Assembly (NCBI GenBank): GCA_022835495.1
Contig: BQOK01000001.1
Span: forward strand, 2,046,001-2,110,000
DNA: 64,000 bases
Source: Oscillospiraceae bacterium
GTDB taxonomy: Bacteria; Bacillota; Clostridia; Oscillospirales; Ruminococcaceae
Direction of reading: 5' to 3'
Positions 24,207-33,118 of this stretch are shown here, one piece after another. The stretch's first letter is position 1; each line of letters begins with the position of its first letter. Made by a program: the position numbers and the translations under genes. A model generated the notes under the pieces. It searched no databases and had not been told where the DNA came from. It saw nothing but the letters and a program-made list of their open reading frames with translations.

Positions 24207-26040
24207 AGCAGGCACCCCCTACCAGTTTGTTTGCACCGCAGCCGCTGCAGCGCCGGTTGCAGGGCGGCGTTGTTTGCGCTTCCAGCGCCTTTTTGTACTC
24301 CCGCACCAAAAATTCGTGGCTGACCCCATAGTCCAGGTGGCTCCAGGGGGTCGTTTCGTCCAGCCCGATGGGCCGGCCCGCATAAAAAGCGGTATCGAGC
24401 CCGCACTGCCGGAAGGCTTCAAGCCAGGTGTCGTAATGGAAGCACTCGTCCCAGCCGTCAAAAAAGCAGCCCTTGCGGTAGGCGGCTACCAGCACCTGTG
24501 CCAGCCGCCGGTCCCCCTTGGCGAACACGGCCTCCAAAAAGCTGGTGGAGCTGTCGTGATAATTCACGTTGATCTTTTTGCTGTGCACGCTGTGCAGAAG
24601 GTGCTGCTGCTTGGCCTTCAGGCTTTCCTCGGTGTCCTGCGGGACAAACTGGAAGGGCGTGTGGGGCTTTGGCACAAAGCAGGCCACGCTGATGGTCACC
24701 TGCACGCCTTTGCCCTTGGGCTTGTCCGGGTTTGCATAATATAGATCAACAATCTGCTGGGCGGTGTTTGCAATGCCCTCAATGTCCTCCAGCGTTTCGG
24801 TGGGAAGGCCCATCATAAAATACAGCTTTACCGAGGTATACCCCGCCTTAAAGGCGATCTTGCAGCTTTTTTCGATTTCTTCCCAGGTGATATTTTTGTT
24901 GATGACGTCCCGCAGGCGCTGGGTCCCCGCCTCGGGCGCAAAGGTAAGGCCGCTCTTGCGCACCTTTGTGGTCTTTTCGATCAGGCTTTCGGTAAAATTA
25001 TCAATCCGCAGGCTGGGCAGAGAAATGCTCACATGGTCCTTTTCCACCCAGGGGGCCATCTCGTCCAGCAGCTGTTCCAGCTGGCTGTGATCCGAGGTGG
25101 AGAGGCTGGTCAGGCTGACCTCCTCGTAGCCGGTATTCCCGCACAGATCCCGGGCGGCGGCGTTGAGCTTGTCCGCGCTGCGCTGGCGCATGGGGCGGTA
25201 CAAAAAGCCCGCCTGGCAAAAACGGCAGCCCCGCACACAGCCGCGCAGCACCTCGATCTGGGCGCGGTCGTGCACCGCGCCCACCATGGGCACCACAAAG
25301 TTGGTGGGCAGCTTCTGGCTGTCCATATCCGGGATGATGGCTTTGGTCACCACCGCGGGGGCGGCGGGGTCATTGGGAAGGATGGAGGCAATGCGGCCGT
25401 CAGGCTGATAGCTCACGTCGTAAAACGAGGGCACGTAACACCCCTCGATCCGCGCGATACGGCGCAGCAGCTCTTTTTTGCCGATCCCCTCTTTTTTGGC
25501 GCGCTCCACCTCGGCGCACACCGCGGGCAGCTGCAGTTCGCCCTCGCCCAGCATCATCATGTCAAAAAAGTCGGCCACCGGCTCGGCGTTGCACACACAG
25601 GGGCCGCCCGCCACGATCAGCGGCCACTCCTCCCCCCGGTCACGGGAATAAAAAGGGATGCCCGCCAGCTCCAGCATCGCCAGGATGTTGGTGTAGGACA
25701 GCTCGTACTGCAGGGTGAAGCCCACAACGTCGAAGGCGGTAAGCGGATCCTTGCTCTCAAGAGCGTAAAGGGGCAGCCCCAGGCGCTCCATCTCCTCTTT
25801 CATATCCAGCCAGGGCATGAAAGCGCGCTCGCACCACCAGTTCGGCCGCTCGTTCAGCAGCTCGTACAGGATCTTCATGCCCAAAAACGACATGCCCACC
25901 TCGTAGGTATCGGGAAAGCAGAACGCAAAGCGCAGGTCCACCCCCGCCTTGTTTTTTATCACGCAGCCGGGCTCGCCGCCGGTGTAGCGGCCGGGCTTTT
26001 GCACCCGGGCCAGCGCCTCTTTGAGTTTTGGGTCAAACAA
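24178..26040 (-). CDS. TIGR03960 family B12-binding-like radical SAM protein
   Basis: 620 residues. The N-terminal part (about 50-190) resembles a cobalamin-binding fold (FCFPDTYEVGMSFLGMKILYE; LIVAGGPCVCNAEP). The radical SAM domain follows, with the cluster motif CVRGCRFCQAG. The reaction is uncharacterised. TTG 26040 is taken as start because GGAGG lies 9 nt upstream. Paired with the overlapping DUF2344 gene and preceded by the M23/M50 pair, an order seen in Clostridia. Confidence 0.9.
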   Translation of the reverse strand: MFDPKLKEALARVQKPGRYTGGEPGCVIKNKAGVDLRFAFCFPDTYEVGMSFLGMKILYELLNERPNWWCERAFMPWLDMKEEMERLGLPLYALESKDPLTAFDVVGFTLQYELSYTNILAMLELAGIPFYSRDRGEEWPLIVAGGPCVCNAEPVADFFDMMMLGEGELQLPAVCAEVERAKKEGIGKKELLRRIARIEGCYVPSFYDVSYQPDGRIASILPNDPAAPAVVTKAIIPDMDSQKLPTNFVVPMVGAVHDRAQIEVLRGCVRGCRFCQAGFLYRPMRQRSADKLNAAARDLCGNTGYEEVSLTSLSTSDHSQLEQLLDEMAPWVEKDHVSISLPSLRIDNFTESLIEKTTKVRKSGLTFAPEAGTQRLRDVINKNITWEEIEKSCKIAFKAGYTSVKLYFMMGLPTETLEDIEGIANTAQQIVDLYYANPDKPKGKGVQVTISVACFVPKPHTPFQFVPQDTEESLKAKQQHLLHSVHSKKINVNYHDSSTSFLEAVFAKGDRRLAQVLVAAYRKGCFFDGWDECFHYDTWLEAFRQCGLDTAFYAGRPIGLDETTPWSHLDYGVSHEFLVREYKKALEAQTTPPCNRRCSGCGANKLVGGACFDYSQDLVH

Positions 26041-26071
26041 TTTGCAATTCCTCCACAAAAAACGATTCAAT

Positions 26072-26533
26072 TTATTGTAGCCCATTTGGGCGGGAATTGC
26101 AAACGGGGTCGGCCCGGCGGCGCAGGGCCGCCAGCATCTGCCGCCCATCCATGGGGCCGAAGGGCAGCAGGTTGAAGCCCCCCAGCGCCAGATTGGCGGC
26201 GGCAAAAAAGTAGCCCCAGTAACTGGCCCTGTGCTGAAGGGCGGCCAGCGCTATGGCACAGGCCCCCAGGTTTACCGCCGGCCCCGCCAGGGCCAGAAAA
26301 AAGGTTTGGCGGCGGCCGAGCACCGCGCGGGAGGTATCCAGCCCAATGCCGCCGGTAGAAAACCGCAGCACCGGCAGGGTGCGGGTGATCGCCGCCCAGG
26401 CCAGCACATGCCCGCTCTCGTGCAAAAGCGCCGCTAGAAGGCCGATGCGGGCAAGGCCGGTGTGGTCGTTGTAAAGCAGCCACCAAAGCGCCGCCAGCAC
26501 CAGCACCGGGCGGCGGGCGCGCAGGTGCCTCAT
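26072..26533 (-). CDS. M50 site-2 protease, SpoIVFB-like
   Basis: 153 residues, a minimal intramembrane metalloprotease. HESGH (H38, E39, H42) lies in one helix and NLLPFGPMDG (D129) in another, the two metal-binding motifs of the S2P family. SpoIVFB cleaves pro-sigma-K during sporulation. It overlaps the upstream M23 gene by 4 bp (ATGA), matching the spoIVFA-spoIVFB arrangement. It is shorter than Bacillus SpoIVFB and lacks a CBS domain. The pro-sigma-K role is inferred from context. Confidence 0.82.
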   Translation of the reverse strand: MRHLRARRPVLVLAALWWLLYNDHTGLARIGLLAALLHESGHVLAWAAITRTLPVLRFSTGGIGLDTSRAVLGRRQTFFLALAGPAVNLGACAIALAALQHRASYWGYFFAAANLALGGFNLLPFGPMDGRQMLAALRRRADPVCNSRPNGLQ

Positions 26534-27369
26534 TCCAGCCCCAGCGCCTTTGCCGGGTCATAGCGGATATCGTCGTGCAGAAGCTCAAAGTGCAGATGCG
26601 GCCCCGTGGCAACACCGGTCTGGCCCACTGTGCCCAGCACCGTGTCCAGCTGCACCGGCTCGCCCTGGCGCACGAACACGTACTGCATGTGACAGTAACG
26701 GGTGGCAACACCGTCTGTGTGGAGCACCAGCACGTTGTTGCCGTACGAGGGATCAAGCCCTGTTTTCAGCACGATCCCTTCCGCCGCGGGATAGATGGGC
26801 GTGCCCTGCGCCACCGCCAGGTCCGCGCCGGTGTGAAAATCGCTTTTTTTTGTGAGAGGGTGGCGGCGCCAGCCGTATTCCGAGGTGAGGTTATAGCCGG
26901 TGACAGGCTGCGCCAGCTCAAAATCCGGCAGGTAGCTCTTGGTGGAACAGCCCTCCGGCGCTTTGGGCCACAGCGCCGGCTGCAGCCCCCCCGCGCCGGT
27001 GAGTTCGGGAGCAGCCTGCTCCTGCCCGAACGCGGCCTCGGCCCCGGCCATGACCTGCCGGGCTGTCTGCTGCACGTCGTCCAGAGCTTTGGATGCGAAC
27101 TTGATCAGCTCTTCCTGCCCCGAAAGCGTGACCCCCTCGCCCATGGCCTGGCCGTAGGCGTCCCGGCAGGGCTCGTAAAAGGCCAGGTCCAGATGCTTTG
27201 CCGCCAGCGCCAGCGCGACCAGCACCGCGCAGAGCGCAAGCTGCACCCGCAGCAGATAGTTGGGGGCCTGCTTTTCCTTTGGCGTGATGGGCGGCGTGAC
27301 GGCCGCTTTCAGTTCCGCACCGGGCGGCATGAGCTGTTCGTTCTGCTGGGCAGTTTGGTTCTCCCACAT
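26530..27369 (-). CDS. M23 metallopeptidase-domain membrane protein, SpoIVFA-like
   Basis: 279 residues: a cytoplasmic N-terminus (1-36), one membrane helix (about 37-57), a linker, and a C-terminal LytM/M23 domain (about 150-279). Zinc ligands H179, D183 (SDFHTGADL) and H260, plus H227, are present (GPHLHFEL), so it may be an active peptidoglycan endopeptidase. SpoIVFA, which regulates SpoIVFB, also has an M23-like domain, and the 4-bp overlap with the M50 gene supports that comparison. A sigma-E-like -10 (CATAGGTT, 27423-27416) lies upstream, without a convincing -35. ATG 27369 is preferred; the ribosome-binding site AAAGGGG is rather far (about 13 nt). Confidence 0.8.
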   Translation of the reverse strand: MWENQTAQQNEQLMPPGAELKAAVTPPITPKEKQAPNYLLRVQLALCAVLVALALAAKHLDLAFYEPCRDAYGQAMGEGVTLSGQEELIKFASKALDDVQQTARQVMAGAEAAFGQEQAAPELTGAGGLQPALWPKAPEGCSTKSYLPDFELAQPVTGYNLTSEYGWRRHPLTKKSDFHTGADLAVAQGTPIYPAAEGIVLKTGLDPSYGNNVLVLHTDGVATRYCHMQYVFVRQGEPVQLDTVLGTVGQTGVATGPHLHFELLHDDIRYDPAKALGLE

Positions 27370-27434
27370 AGCTGGTGCATTCCCCTTTCTTTTTACAGCC
27401 GTTTCCAATGCTATAAACCTATGCCGCAGAGCGC

Positions 27435-27478
27435 AAAAAAAGAAGAGCCAGCGGGACAAACCTGTCCCGCCGGCTCTT
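27435..27478 (-). terminator. Terminator of the amidase gene
   Basis: A 16-bp stem with one mismatch (27463-27478 with 27443-27458), 4-nt loop, followed on the minus strand by CTTTTTTT. Starts about 5 bp after the stop codon. Confidence 0.85.
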
Positions 27479-27482
27479 CCGC

Positions 27483-30290
27483 TCACTGCATGGAAGAAAG
27501 GGTATTCTGGATCGCATCTGCAACGGCGGCGGCCATTGCATTCTTATAACCATCGTTCTGCAGCTTGCTGAGCTCGTCCGGGTTTGTCAAAAACCCGCAT
27601 TCCACCAGCACTGCCGGGAAGTCCATGTGGGTCGTCACCCGGTATGCGCCGTATTTTGCGCCCCGGTCTCGGGTTCCCAGCGCGCCCGCCACCCTGCCGG
27701 AAAGATTGCTTGCCAGCAGCCGGGAGTAAGGGTTGAAATAATACGCCTCGGTGCCGCTGGCACTGGAAACGCCGGAATTGTGGTGGAGGCTCACAAACAA
27801 ATGCGGGCTGTAGCTCTGGGACTGGCTCACCCGCGCATCCAGCGAAACATAGCCGGACGTGTCAGTCACCTGCACGCTGGCGCCCCGGTCCCGCAGGATG
27901 GAGGCGACCCGGTTTGCCAGGTCGGCGTTCATGCTTTTCTCGGTGTACATGCCTGCGATGGAGGTGCCGCCGTCATAGCCTCCATGGCCCGGGTCGATGT
28001 AAATTTTCGCCCCCGAAAGCCCGGAGGGGATCTGGTTGAACCGGAACACAAGGTTGCCGCCGTCGTAATAAGCCCGATAGCCCAAAAACGCTCCTGCCCT
28101 GCGCAGGTCAAGGGTGAGCACCGTGTTGTTGCCGTCCTGCGAAAGGCTCGCGCCGGAAAGGAGATTGTTGCCCGCCAGCTCCGGGCTGCCGGTATCGAGC
28201 CGGGTGTCCTTCAGGACCACGCGCATCTGCCCTGCGCCAAAGCCGGTGGCGCCGCCGCCCGAGGAATAGCCGGTGCCGGGAAATTCCACGGTATAGGCGG
28301 TCTTGCGGCCGCTGCGGGCAAGGCTCACATACACATATTGCCCGTCCGCCCAGGAGCTTGTGCCGGAAACCGACGACAATTCCCATTCCGCCTCGCCCAG
28401 GCTCGTCACATCGCCCGCGCTCACCCGCACGCCGCAGCCCAGGATATAATATTCACCATGGCCGTAGTCGCCGTCGTAGGTGAGCTTGTCGCTCACAATG
28501 TAATCCACCGTATCTTTCGGCAGCGGGAAGCAGTTGCCGTAAGGGTCGTTGTTCAGCACCCCTGCTGGGTAGGTGCGGGCCTGGCCGGCGGTGACCTGCA
28601 CCAGGTTGCCCTTTTGCCCCTCCACATTGGGGGCCTGCCGGGGCAGCGCCGCCACATACACCCGCGCGGCCGATACGCTCTGGGTGATGCCGCTCCAAAC
28701 GGCGCTCACAGCAATGTTGCCCACGTCCTGTTCGCTCTCGCCCGCCGCGGGCACGGTGAGCATTCCCTTAAAGGGCACATAGCTGGAGGTGTTGCCGTCG
28801 GCGTCGTCGGTGGCGAGCTCCTGCTCGGTCAGGGTCACGCTCGCGCCCCCCAGGCTTGCGGTAACGGCCGAGCCGGAGTAGGCCATCACGGTCATGCCAA
28901 TCTGGGTCCCGCCCTCCACCGTCATGCTGCCGCTGGGCGCGGCCTCCTTAATGATGACCACCTCGCGGGTGATGTTATAGGTGATCGTTTTTTCCTTGTG
29001 TTCAAACGCAAAGGTGTTCTGCCCCGGCGCCAGATCCATTTCCAGGCTAAACACGCCTTCCCCGTTGCGCTCCAGCTCCTTGCCGTTGATGCTCAAGGGG
29101 AAATTCGGGTCGGAAGCGCCGTAGAAGTTCACCTGGGGCTCCTGGGTGGTAAAGGTGCGCTTTTCAGGCGTGCTCACCGAGAGATCGGTCAGGATGTCGT
29201 TCTCCTCGATCTGGTCGGCATAATAGCGCAGCAGCACGTCCGTGGAGCCGCCGGTGTTTTCCTGCAGGGCGGGCAGCGAGGCGAACACCGCCCCCCCGCA
29301 CCCGGGAATCTCCCTTGTTTGGATGACCTGGCGCATCACCTGGTCCGGCGCCTTCCAGCCCGCCTCGTCGCCGCCCAGCTTATCGTTATAAATATAGGCG
29401 GCGACCGAGGCGCCATGCTGCTGCGCCACGCCCGCCCACCAACTGAGCACGGTGCCGAACGCAGCGTTTTCGTCCGCCAGAGAGCCCGGGCAGCGCACCA
29501 GCACCTGGTCGATGCTGCTCCAGGTGAAAATGGCGTTCAGGTCCACAAAGCCGCCGGTGAGCATTTCAAACGAGGCGCTGGTGGCGCTGCCGGCCGGGTC
29601 GGAAGCAACGTTTGCCCACACCGGGTCGGCCATAAGGCCGAACACCGCTTCGCCCCGCTGGCCCTTCACCGCCTGCGACGCATTTACCACAAGGGAGGTG
29701 ACGCATTCGCGCACCCAGTTCTCATACCCCATCGAGGCTCCCTCGGCGCGGTACAGGCTCATGCTGCCGGCATCCTTATGGTTATAATAACCGGCAAGAT
29801 AAACCCCATTCGGCTGGTAGCGGGCCGTCAGATCGGCCAGCACCTGGCAGGCGCTCTGCACCGCCGCGGCGGAAAGGGCGCTGTGCGGGCCATAGCCTCC
29901 GCCGGTCTGCAGGCCGAAGGCCGCATCGAATACCGGGTATAAATAAAGCTCCTTCGCCGCGGCCTCCTGCTGCGCACATCCCAGCAGGTCGAACCCGGTA
30001 GCCATGGGCCAATGCTCGCTGGCAAACAGCGCGCCCGAGGCCGTATTCACCGGCAAAAACACAGCGTTCATCCCGTATTCGGCCGCCTGGGAAAAGGCCG
30101 CCTCCAGCTGCGCCCTGCAGTCCTCTTCGGAGGCGGCAGGGTCAAAATCGCGCCCGGGGGCAAGATAGACCGCCCGCAGCTCCTGGGGCTGTTGCAGGGC
30201 GGGCGAAGCGCCCTCCTCCGCCCGGGCAGCCGTTCCCATAAGGCACAGCCCGCACGCAAGGGCCGCCGCGAAACGCAATATTTTTTTCAT
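27483..30290 (-). CDS. Secreted N-acetylmuramoyl-L-alanine amidase with N-terminal glycoside-hydrolase-like domain
   Basis: 935 residues. Signal peptide (1-24, ending ARA). Residues about 37-345 resemble a GHL10-type TIM barrel (RAVYLAPGRDFDP; NGVYLAGYYNH), followed by beta-rich, Ig-like linker regions (about 380-740). The C-terminal Amidase_3 domain (761-935) has zinc ligands H769 (DPGHGG), E784 and H836 or H837, and catalytic E897 (VECGF). It should cut the amide bond between muramic acid and the stem peptide outside the cell. The pairing of a sugar-hydrolase-like barrel with an amidase suggests a two-activity wall enzyme, possibly for cell separation or spore cortex. Single-gene transcription unit with its own promoter and terminator. 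AAAGGGGGG precedes the ATG. Confidence 0.88.
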   Translation of the reverse strand: MKKILRFAAALACGLCLMGTAARAEEGASPALQQPQELRAVYLAPGRDFDPAASEEDCRAQLEAAFSQAAEYGMNAVFLPVNTASGALFASEHWPMATGFDLLGCAQQEAAAKELYLYPVFDAAFGLQTGGGYGPHSALSAAAVQSACQVLADLTARYQPNGVYLAGYYNHKDAGSMSLYRAEGASMGYENWVRECVTSLVVNASQAVKGQRGEAVFGLMADPVWANVASDPAGSATSASFEMLTGGFVDLNAIFTWSSIDQVLVRCPGSLADENAAFGTVLSWWAGVAQQHGASVAAYIYNDKLGGDEAGWKAPDQVMRQVIQTREIPGCGGAVFASLPALQENTGGSTDVLLRYYADQIEENDILTDLSVSTPEKRTFTTQEPQVNFYGASDPNFPLSINGKELERNGEGVFSLEMDLAPGQNTFAFEHKEKTITYNITREVVIIKEAAPSGSMTVEGGTQIGMTVMAYSGSAVTASLGGASVTLTEQELATDDADGNTSSYVPFKGMLTVPAAGESEQDVGNIAVSAVWSGITQSVSAARVYVAALPRQAPNVEGQKGNLVQVTAGQARTYPAGVLNNDPYGNCFPLPKDTVDYIVSDKLTYDGDYGHGEYYILGCGVRVSAGDVTSLGEAEWELSSVSGTSSWADGQYVYVSLARSGRKTAYTVEFPGTGYSSGGGATGFGAGQMRVVLKDTRLDTGSPELAGNNLLSGASLSQDGNNTVLTLDLRRAGAFLGYRAYYDGGNLVFRFNQIPSGLSGAKIYIDPGHGGYDGGTSIAGMYTEKSMNADLANRVASILRDRGASVQVTDTSGYVSLDARVSQSQSYSPHLFVSLHHNSGVSSASGTEAYYFNPYSRLLASNLSGRVAGALGTRDRGAKYGAYRVTTHMDFPAVLVECGFLTNPDELSKLQNDGYKNAMAAAVADAIQNTLSSMQ

Positions 30291-30339
30291 AACGCCCCCC
30301 TTTCGTTTTTCGGCGGTTCAAGGCGTTTCTTACTTACAT

Positions 30340-30367
30340 ATAGTAACAGTTTTCGCGGCAAAATCAA
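30340..30367 (-). promoter_or_regulatory. Candidate promoter of the amidase gene
   Basis: Minus-strand -35 TTGATT (30367-30362), 16 nt, -10 TACTAT (30345-30340). Confidence 0.45.
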
Positions 30368-30424
30368 GCAAAAAACGCGCATTTAAACGCTTTTGTAGCT
30401 GTACAGTCAAAGCGCTTTACACGC

Positions 30425-30457
30425 AAAAATGTCACCACGCAGTTCCGCGCGGTGACA
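30425..30457 (-). terminator. Terminator of comEA-ppk1
   Basis: An 11-bp stem with one mismatch (30447-30457 with 30430-30440), 6-nt loop, and TTTTT on the minus strand. Starts about 7 bp after the ppk1 stop. Confidence 0.8.
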
Positions 30458-30464
30458 AGGCAAT

Positions 30465-32648
30465 CTACTTGCCGCGATGCAGAAGGGCATCAAGCCTCTT
30501 CCACAGGCCGGCTTTTTTATTCCTGCGGGGCTCTTTTTCCGGAACTGTAGCCCCGAAGCCGGCGGAAAAATACTCATAGAGCTCCATCTGACTGTCGATA
30601 CAGCGCTCCCCCGGGCCGGGCTTTACCTTGCTGTAGCTGCCGTCAGGCTTCATTTCCCGGGCATTCACGTTATCGGCCAGCTGCAGCTGCAAAAGCCCCC
30701 ACAGCTTTTCTTTGAGGCTGCGGTCCTCAATGCGGATGCCCACCTCCACACGGCGCTCGGTATTCCGGGTCAGAAAATCGCCGGAGGCGATATAGATCCG
30801 AAGATTTTCCCCCTCACCGAAGGCGTAGATGCGCGAGTGCTCCAGATACCGCCCCACAATGCTGCGCACCCGAAGGTTTTCGGTGTGGCCGGGCACCCCG
30901 GCGCGCACACAGCAGATCCCCCGCACGATCATGTCCGTTGCAACGCCCGCGCAGGAGGCTTCCTCCAATTTTTCGATCACGTTTTTGTCGCTGATGGAAT
31001 TGTTTTTTAAGGTGATGCGGGCGGGCAGGCCCATGCGTGCCTGGCCGATCTCACGGTCGATCTCGGCCAGCAGAACGCTTTTAAAGCACAGGGGAGCCAC
31101 CAAAAGATACTGCGTATCGTCTGTAAGGCGTTCCACCGCCAGGTTGTTGAACACGGCGGCGGCCTCTTCCCCAATCTCCTGGCTGGTGGTAACGAATGCC
31201 AGATCGGTATACTGTTCGCTTGTTTTTTCGTTGTAGTTGCCGGTTCCCACCTGGGTGGTATAGTGATATTTCCCGGCGCGCTTGCGGGTGATCAGGGTGA
31301 GCTTGGAATGCACCTTATATTCATCCAAACCGTAGATCACCGTGCAGCCCGCCTCTTCCAGCTGTTTGGACCAGTCGATGTTGTTCTGTTCGTCGAACCT
31401 TGCCCGAAGCTCCACCACCGTGACCACCTCTTTGCCGTTTTCTGCGGCGGCCACCAGCGCCTGCACGATTTGGGAATCGTGGGCCATGCGGTACAGGGTC
31501 ATTTTGATGCTGATGACCTCCGGATCAAACGCCGCGGCCATAAGCATTTTGATAAAGGGGCGCATGCTCTGATACGGGTAGGCCAAAAGCATGTCGTGCG
31601 TTTCCACCTCGCGCCCCAGGCGGTACCCCGCCGGCGCCTGCAAGGGCTTTGCCGGCGGATAGAACAGCTCGCTGCGGCCGTCCGCCTGCAGGCGGGCCGC
31701 CAGCTTGAAAAAGCAGGACAGGTCCAAAGGCGCCGCCTGGGCAAAGCATTGTTTTTGCGGCAGCACCAGCTTGTCACAGAGATATTTTTCAATTTCCTGG
31801 GGCGGCTGGTTCCAGAACTGCAGCCGCACGGCCGCCAATTTGCGGCGCTTTTTCAGCAGTTCGCTCATGACCTGCCGGTAGTCGATGTCCTGGTCGAACA
31901 TGCCCTCTTTCACATCAATGTCCGCATTGCGGGTGACCCGGAACAGGCACTTTTTCTGCAGCATCCCTTTGGGAAACACCAGCTGGGCAAAATGGAAGAT
32001 CAGCTCTTCCGCCAGGCCATATTCCACCGTTTCTTCCTTTTTCAGGTACAGCAGGCGCTCAAACTGGCTGCCGATGGGGATCAGGCCAAACGAAACCTCC
32101 TCGTCCCCCTTTGCTTTCAGGGTGGCGCACAGGTAGATCTCCTGGTTGCGCAAAAACGGGAATGGGTGCCGGTGGTCAATGATCTGGGGCGACAAAACCG
32201 GATACAGCTCGTTCTGAAAATACTTTTTCCAGAACTTTTCATCTTCCCTGTCCAGCTTTTCAAAATCGATGCGGCGGTACCCCACCTCTGCCAGGCGCTC
32301 CCGCAGGCGAAACACATTTTTGTCGCACTGCTCCTGCAATTCCGCTGTTTTGGGCATGATGGCGGCAAGCTGCTGGGCTGCCGTCATGTTGGTCTTGTTC
32401 TCCGTGATCTCATTTTTAAGCAGGGTGCGGTCGTACAGCGAACCCACCCGCACCATAAAGAACTCGTCCAGATTGCTGCCGTAAATGGCGGCGAATTTCA
32501 TCTGTTCGGCCAGGGGGACCGTTTTATCCTTGCTGAGTGCAAGGACCCGCCGGTTAAAATCCAGCCAGCTCAGCTCCCGGTTGATGAAAATTTGATTCTC
32601 CTGCGCTTCCAAGCTCCGCGCCTCCTCATTCAATATAAAGGTATCCAT
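30465..32648 (-). CDS. ppk1: Polyphosphate kinase 1
   Basis: 727 residues. N-terminal block NRELSWLDFNRRVL, the phosphorylated-histidine motif YKVHSKLTLI, GTGNYNEKTSEQYTDL and the C-terminal RGICCVRAGVPG are diagnostic of PPK1. Makes inorganic polyphosphate from ATP (reversible). GGAGG lies 6 nt before the ATG. Its 5' end overlaps the ComEA-like gene by 23 bp, an unusual partner. No exopolyphosphatase is nearby. Confidence 0.95.
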   Translation of the reverse strand: MDTFILNEEARSLEAQENQIFINRELSWLDFNRRVLALSKDKTVPLAEQMKFAAIYGSNLDEFFMVRVGSLYDRTLLKNEITENKTNMTAAQQLAAIMPKTAELQEQCDKNVFRLRERLAEVGYRRIDFEKLDREDEKFWKKYFQNELYPVLSPQIIDHRHPFPFLRNQEIYLCATLKAKGDEEVSFGLIPIGSQFERLLYLKKEETVEYGLAEELIFHFAQLVFPKGMLQKKCLFRVTRNADIDVKEGMFDQDIDYRQVMSELLKKRRKLAAVRLQFWNQPPQEIEKYLCDKLVLPQKQCFAQAAPLDLSCFFKLAARLQADGRSELFYPPAKPLQAPAGYRLGREVETHDMLLAYPYQSMRPFIKMLMAAAFDPEVISIKMTLYRMAHDSQIVQALVAAAENGKEVVTVVELRARFDEQNNIDWSKQLEEAGCTVIYGLDEYKVHSKLTLITRKRAGKYHYTTQVGTGNYNEKTSEQYTDLAFVTTSQEIGEEAAAVFNNLAVERLTDDTQYLLVAPLCFKSVLLAEIDREIGQARMGLPARITLKNNSISDKNVIEKLEEASCAGVATDMIVRGICCVRAGVPGHTENLRVRSIVGRYLEHSRIYAFGEGENLRIYIASGDFLTRNTERRVEVGIRIEDRSLKEKLWGLLQLQLADNVNAREMKPDGSYSKVKPGPGERCIDSQMELYEYFSAGFGATVPEKEPRRNKKAGLWKRLDALLHRGK

Positions 32649-32985
32649 CCCAGGCCTCCAGGTCCTTGCTGGTGACCGCGCTTATCTGTGCCAATTCTTC
32701 CAGGCTGGCAAAGGGGCCGTGATCTGCCCTGTATTGCAGGATTGCCCGCGCCTTTTTCTCCCCCAGGCCCGGCAGGCTGCGCAGCGCGGCTTCATCGGCT
32801 GTGTTGAGCTCGACCCGCAGCAGCCCCTGCACGGTGACCGGCTGTGGGTTCAGGGGATCATATCCAGGCTGGAACAGGGGCGGGGTGAACAAAAGCGCCC
32901 CCAGCACCACCGCAGCCAGCACCGCAGCCGCCAGCGCCGCCATGCGTTTGCCGTTTTGTTCCACCCCGTTCACCCTCTTCTCCAT
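32626..32985 (-). CDS. comEA: ComEA-like helix-hairpin-helix DNA-binding protein
   Basis: 119 residues: a basic N-terminus, a membrane anchor (about 14-35), and a C-terminal double helix-hairpin-helix domain (VELNTADEAALRSLPGLGEKKA, residues about 58-119). ComEA binds incoming DNA at the cell surface in natural transformation. Shorter than Bacillus ComEA because the linker is small. comEB and radA are elsewhere in the window, but comEC is not seen, so function in uptake is unproven. Confidence 0.83.
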   Translation of the reverse strand: MEKRVNGVEQNGKRMAALAAAVLAAVVLGALLFTPPLFQPGYDPLNPQPVTVQGLLRVELNTADEAALRSLPGLGEKKARAILQYRADHGPFASLEELAQISAVTSKDLEAWDGYLYIE

Positions 32986-33006
32986 GGTACCCCGCCTTTT
33001 ATCCCT

Positions 33007-33035
33007 ATTATAATCGCTGCCCTGTGGTTATTATA
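33007..33035 (-). promoter_or_regulatory. Promoter region of comEA-ppk1
   Basis: Two perfect TATAAT hexamers on the minus strand (33035-33030 and 33012-33007), with the first acting as an approximate -35 position for the second. No strong TTGACA-like box was seen for either. Confidence 0.45.
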
Positions 33036-33070
33036 ACACACCCTGCGGGCCAAAAAAGACAAACTTATGT

Positions 33071-33109
33071 AAAAAAAGCCCTTTTCCGTTTTTGGGAACG
33101 GAAAAGGGC
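33071..33109 (-). terminator. Terminator of the transketolase operon
   Basis: A perfect 13-bp stem (33097-33109 with 33078-33090), 6-nt loop and seven T on the minus strand. Confidence 0.88.
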
Positions 33110-33118
33110 AGGGCATTT

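Noticed and set aside
27627-29942. A 771-codon open frame on the plus strand opposite the amidase gene
   Set aside because: It is antisense to a clear signal-peptide/Amidase_3 protein, has low-complexity His/Gly/Ala-rich content typical of GC-rich shadow frames, and matches no family.
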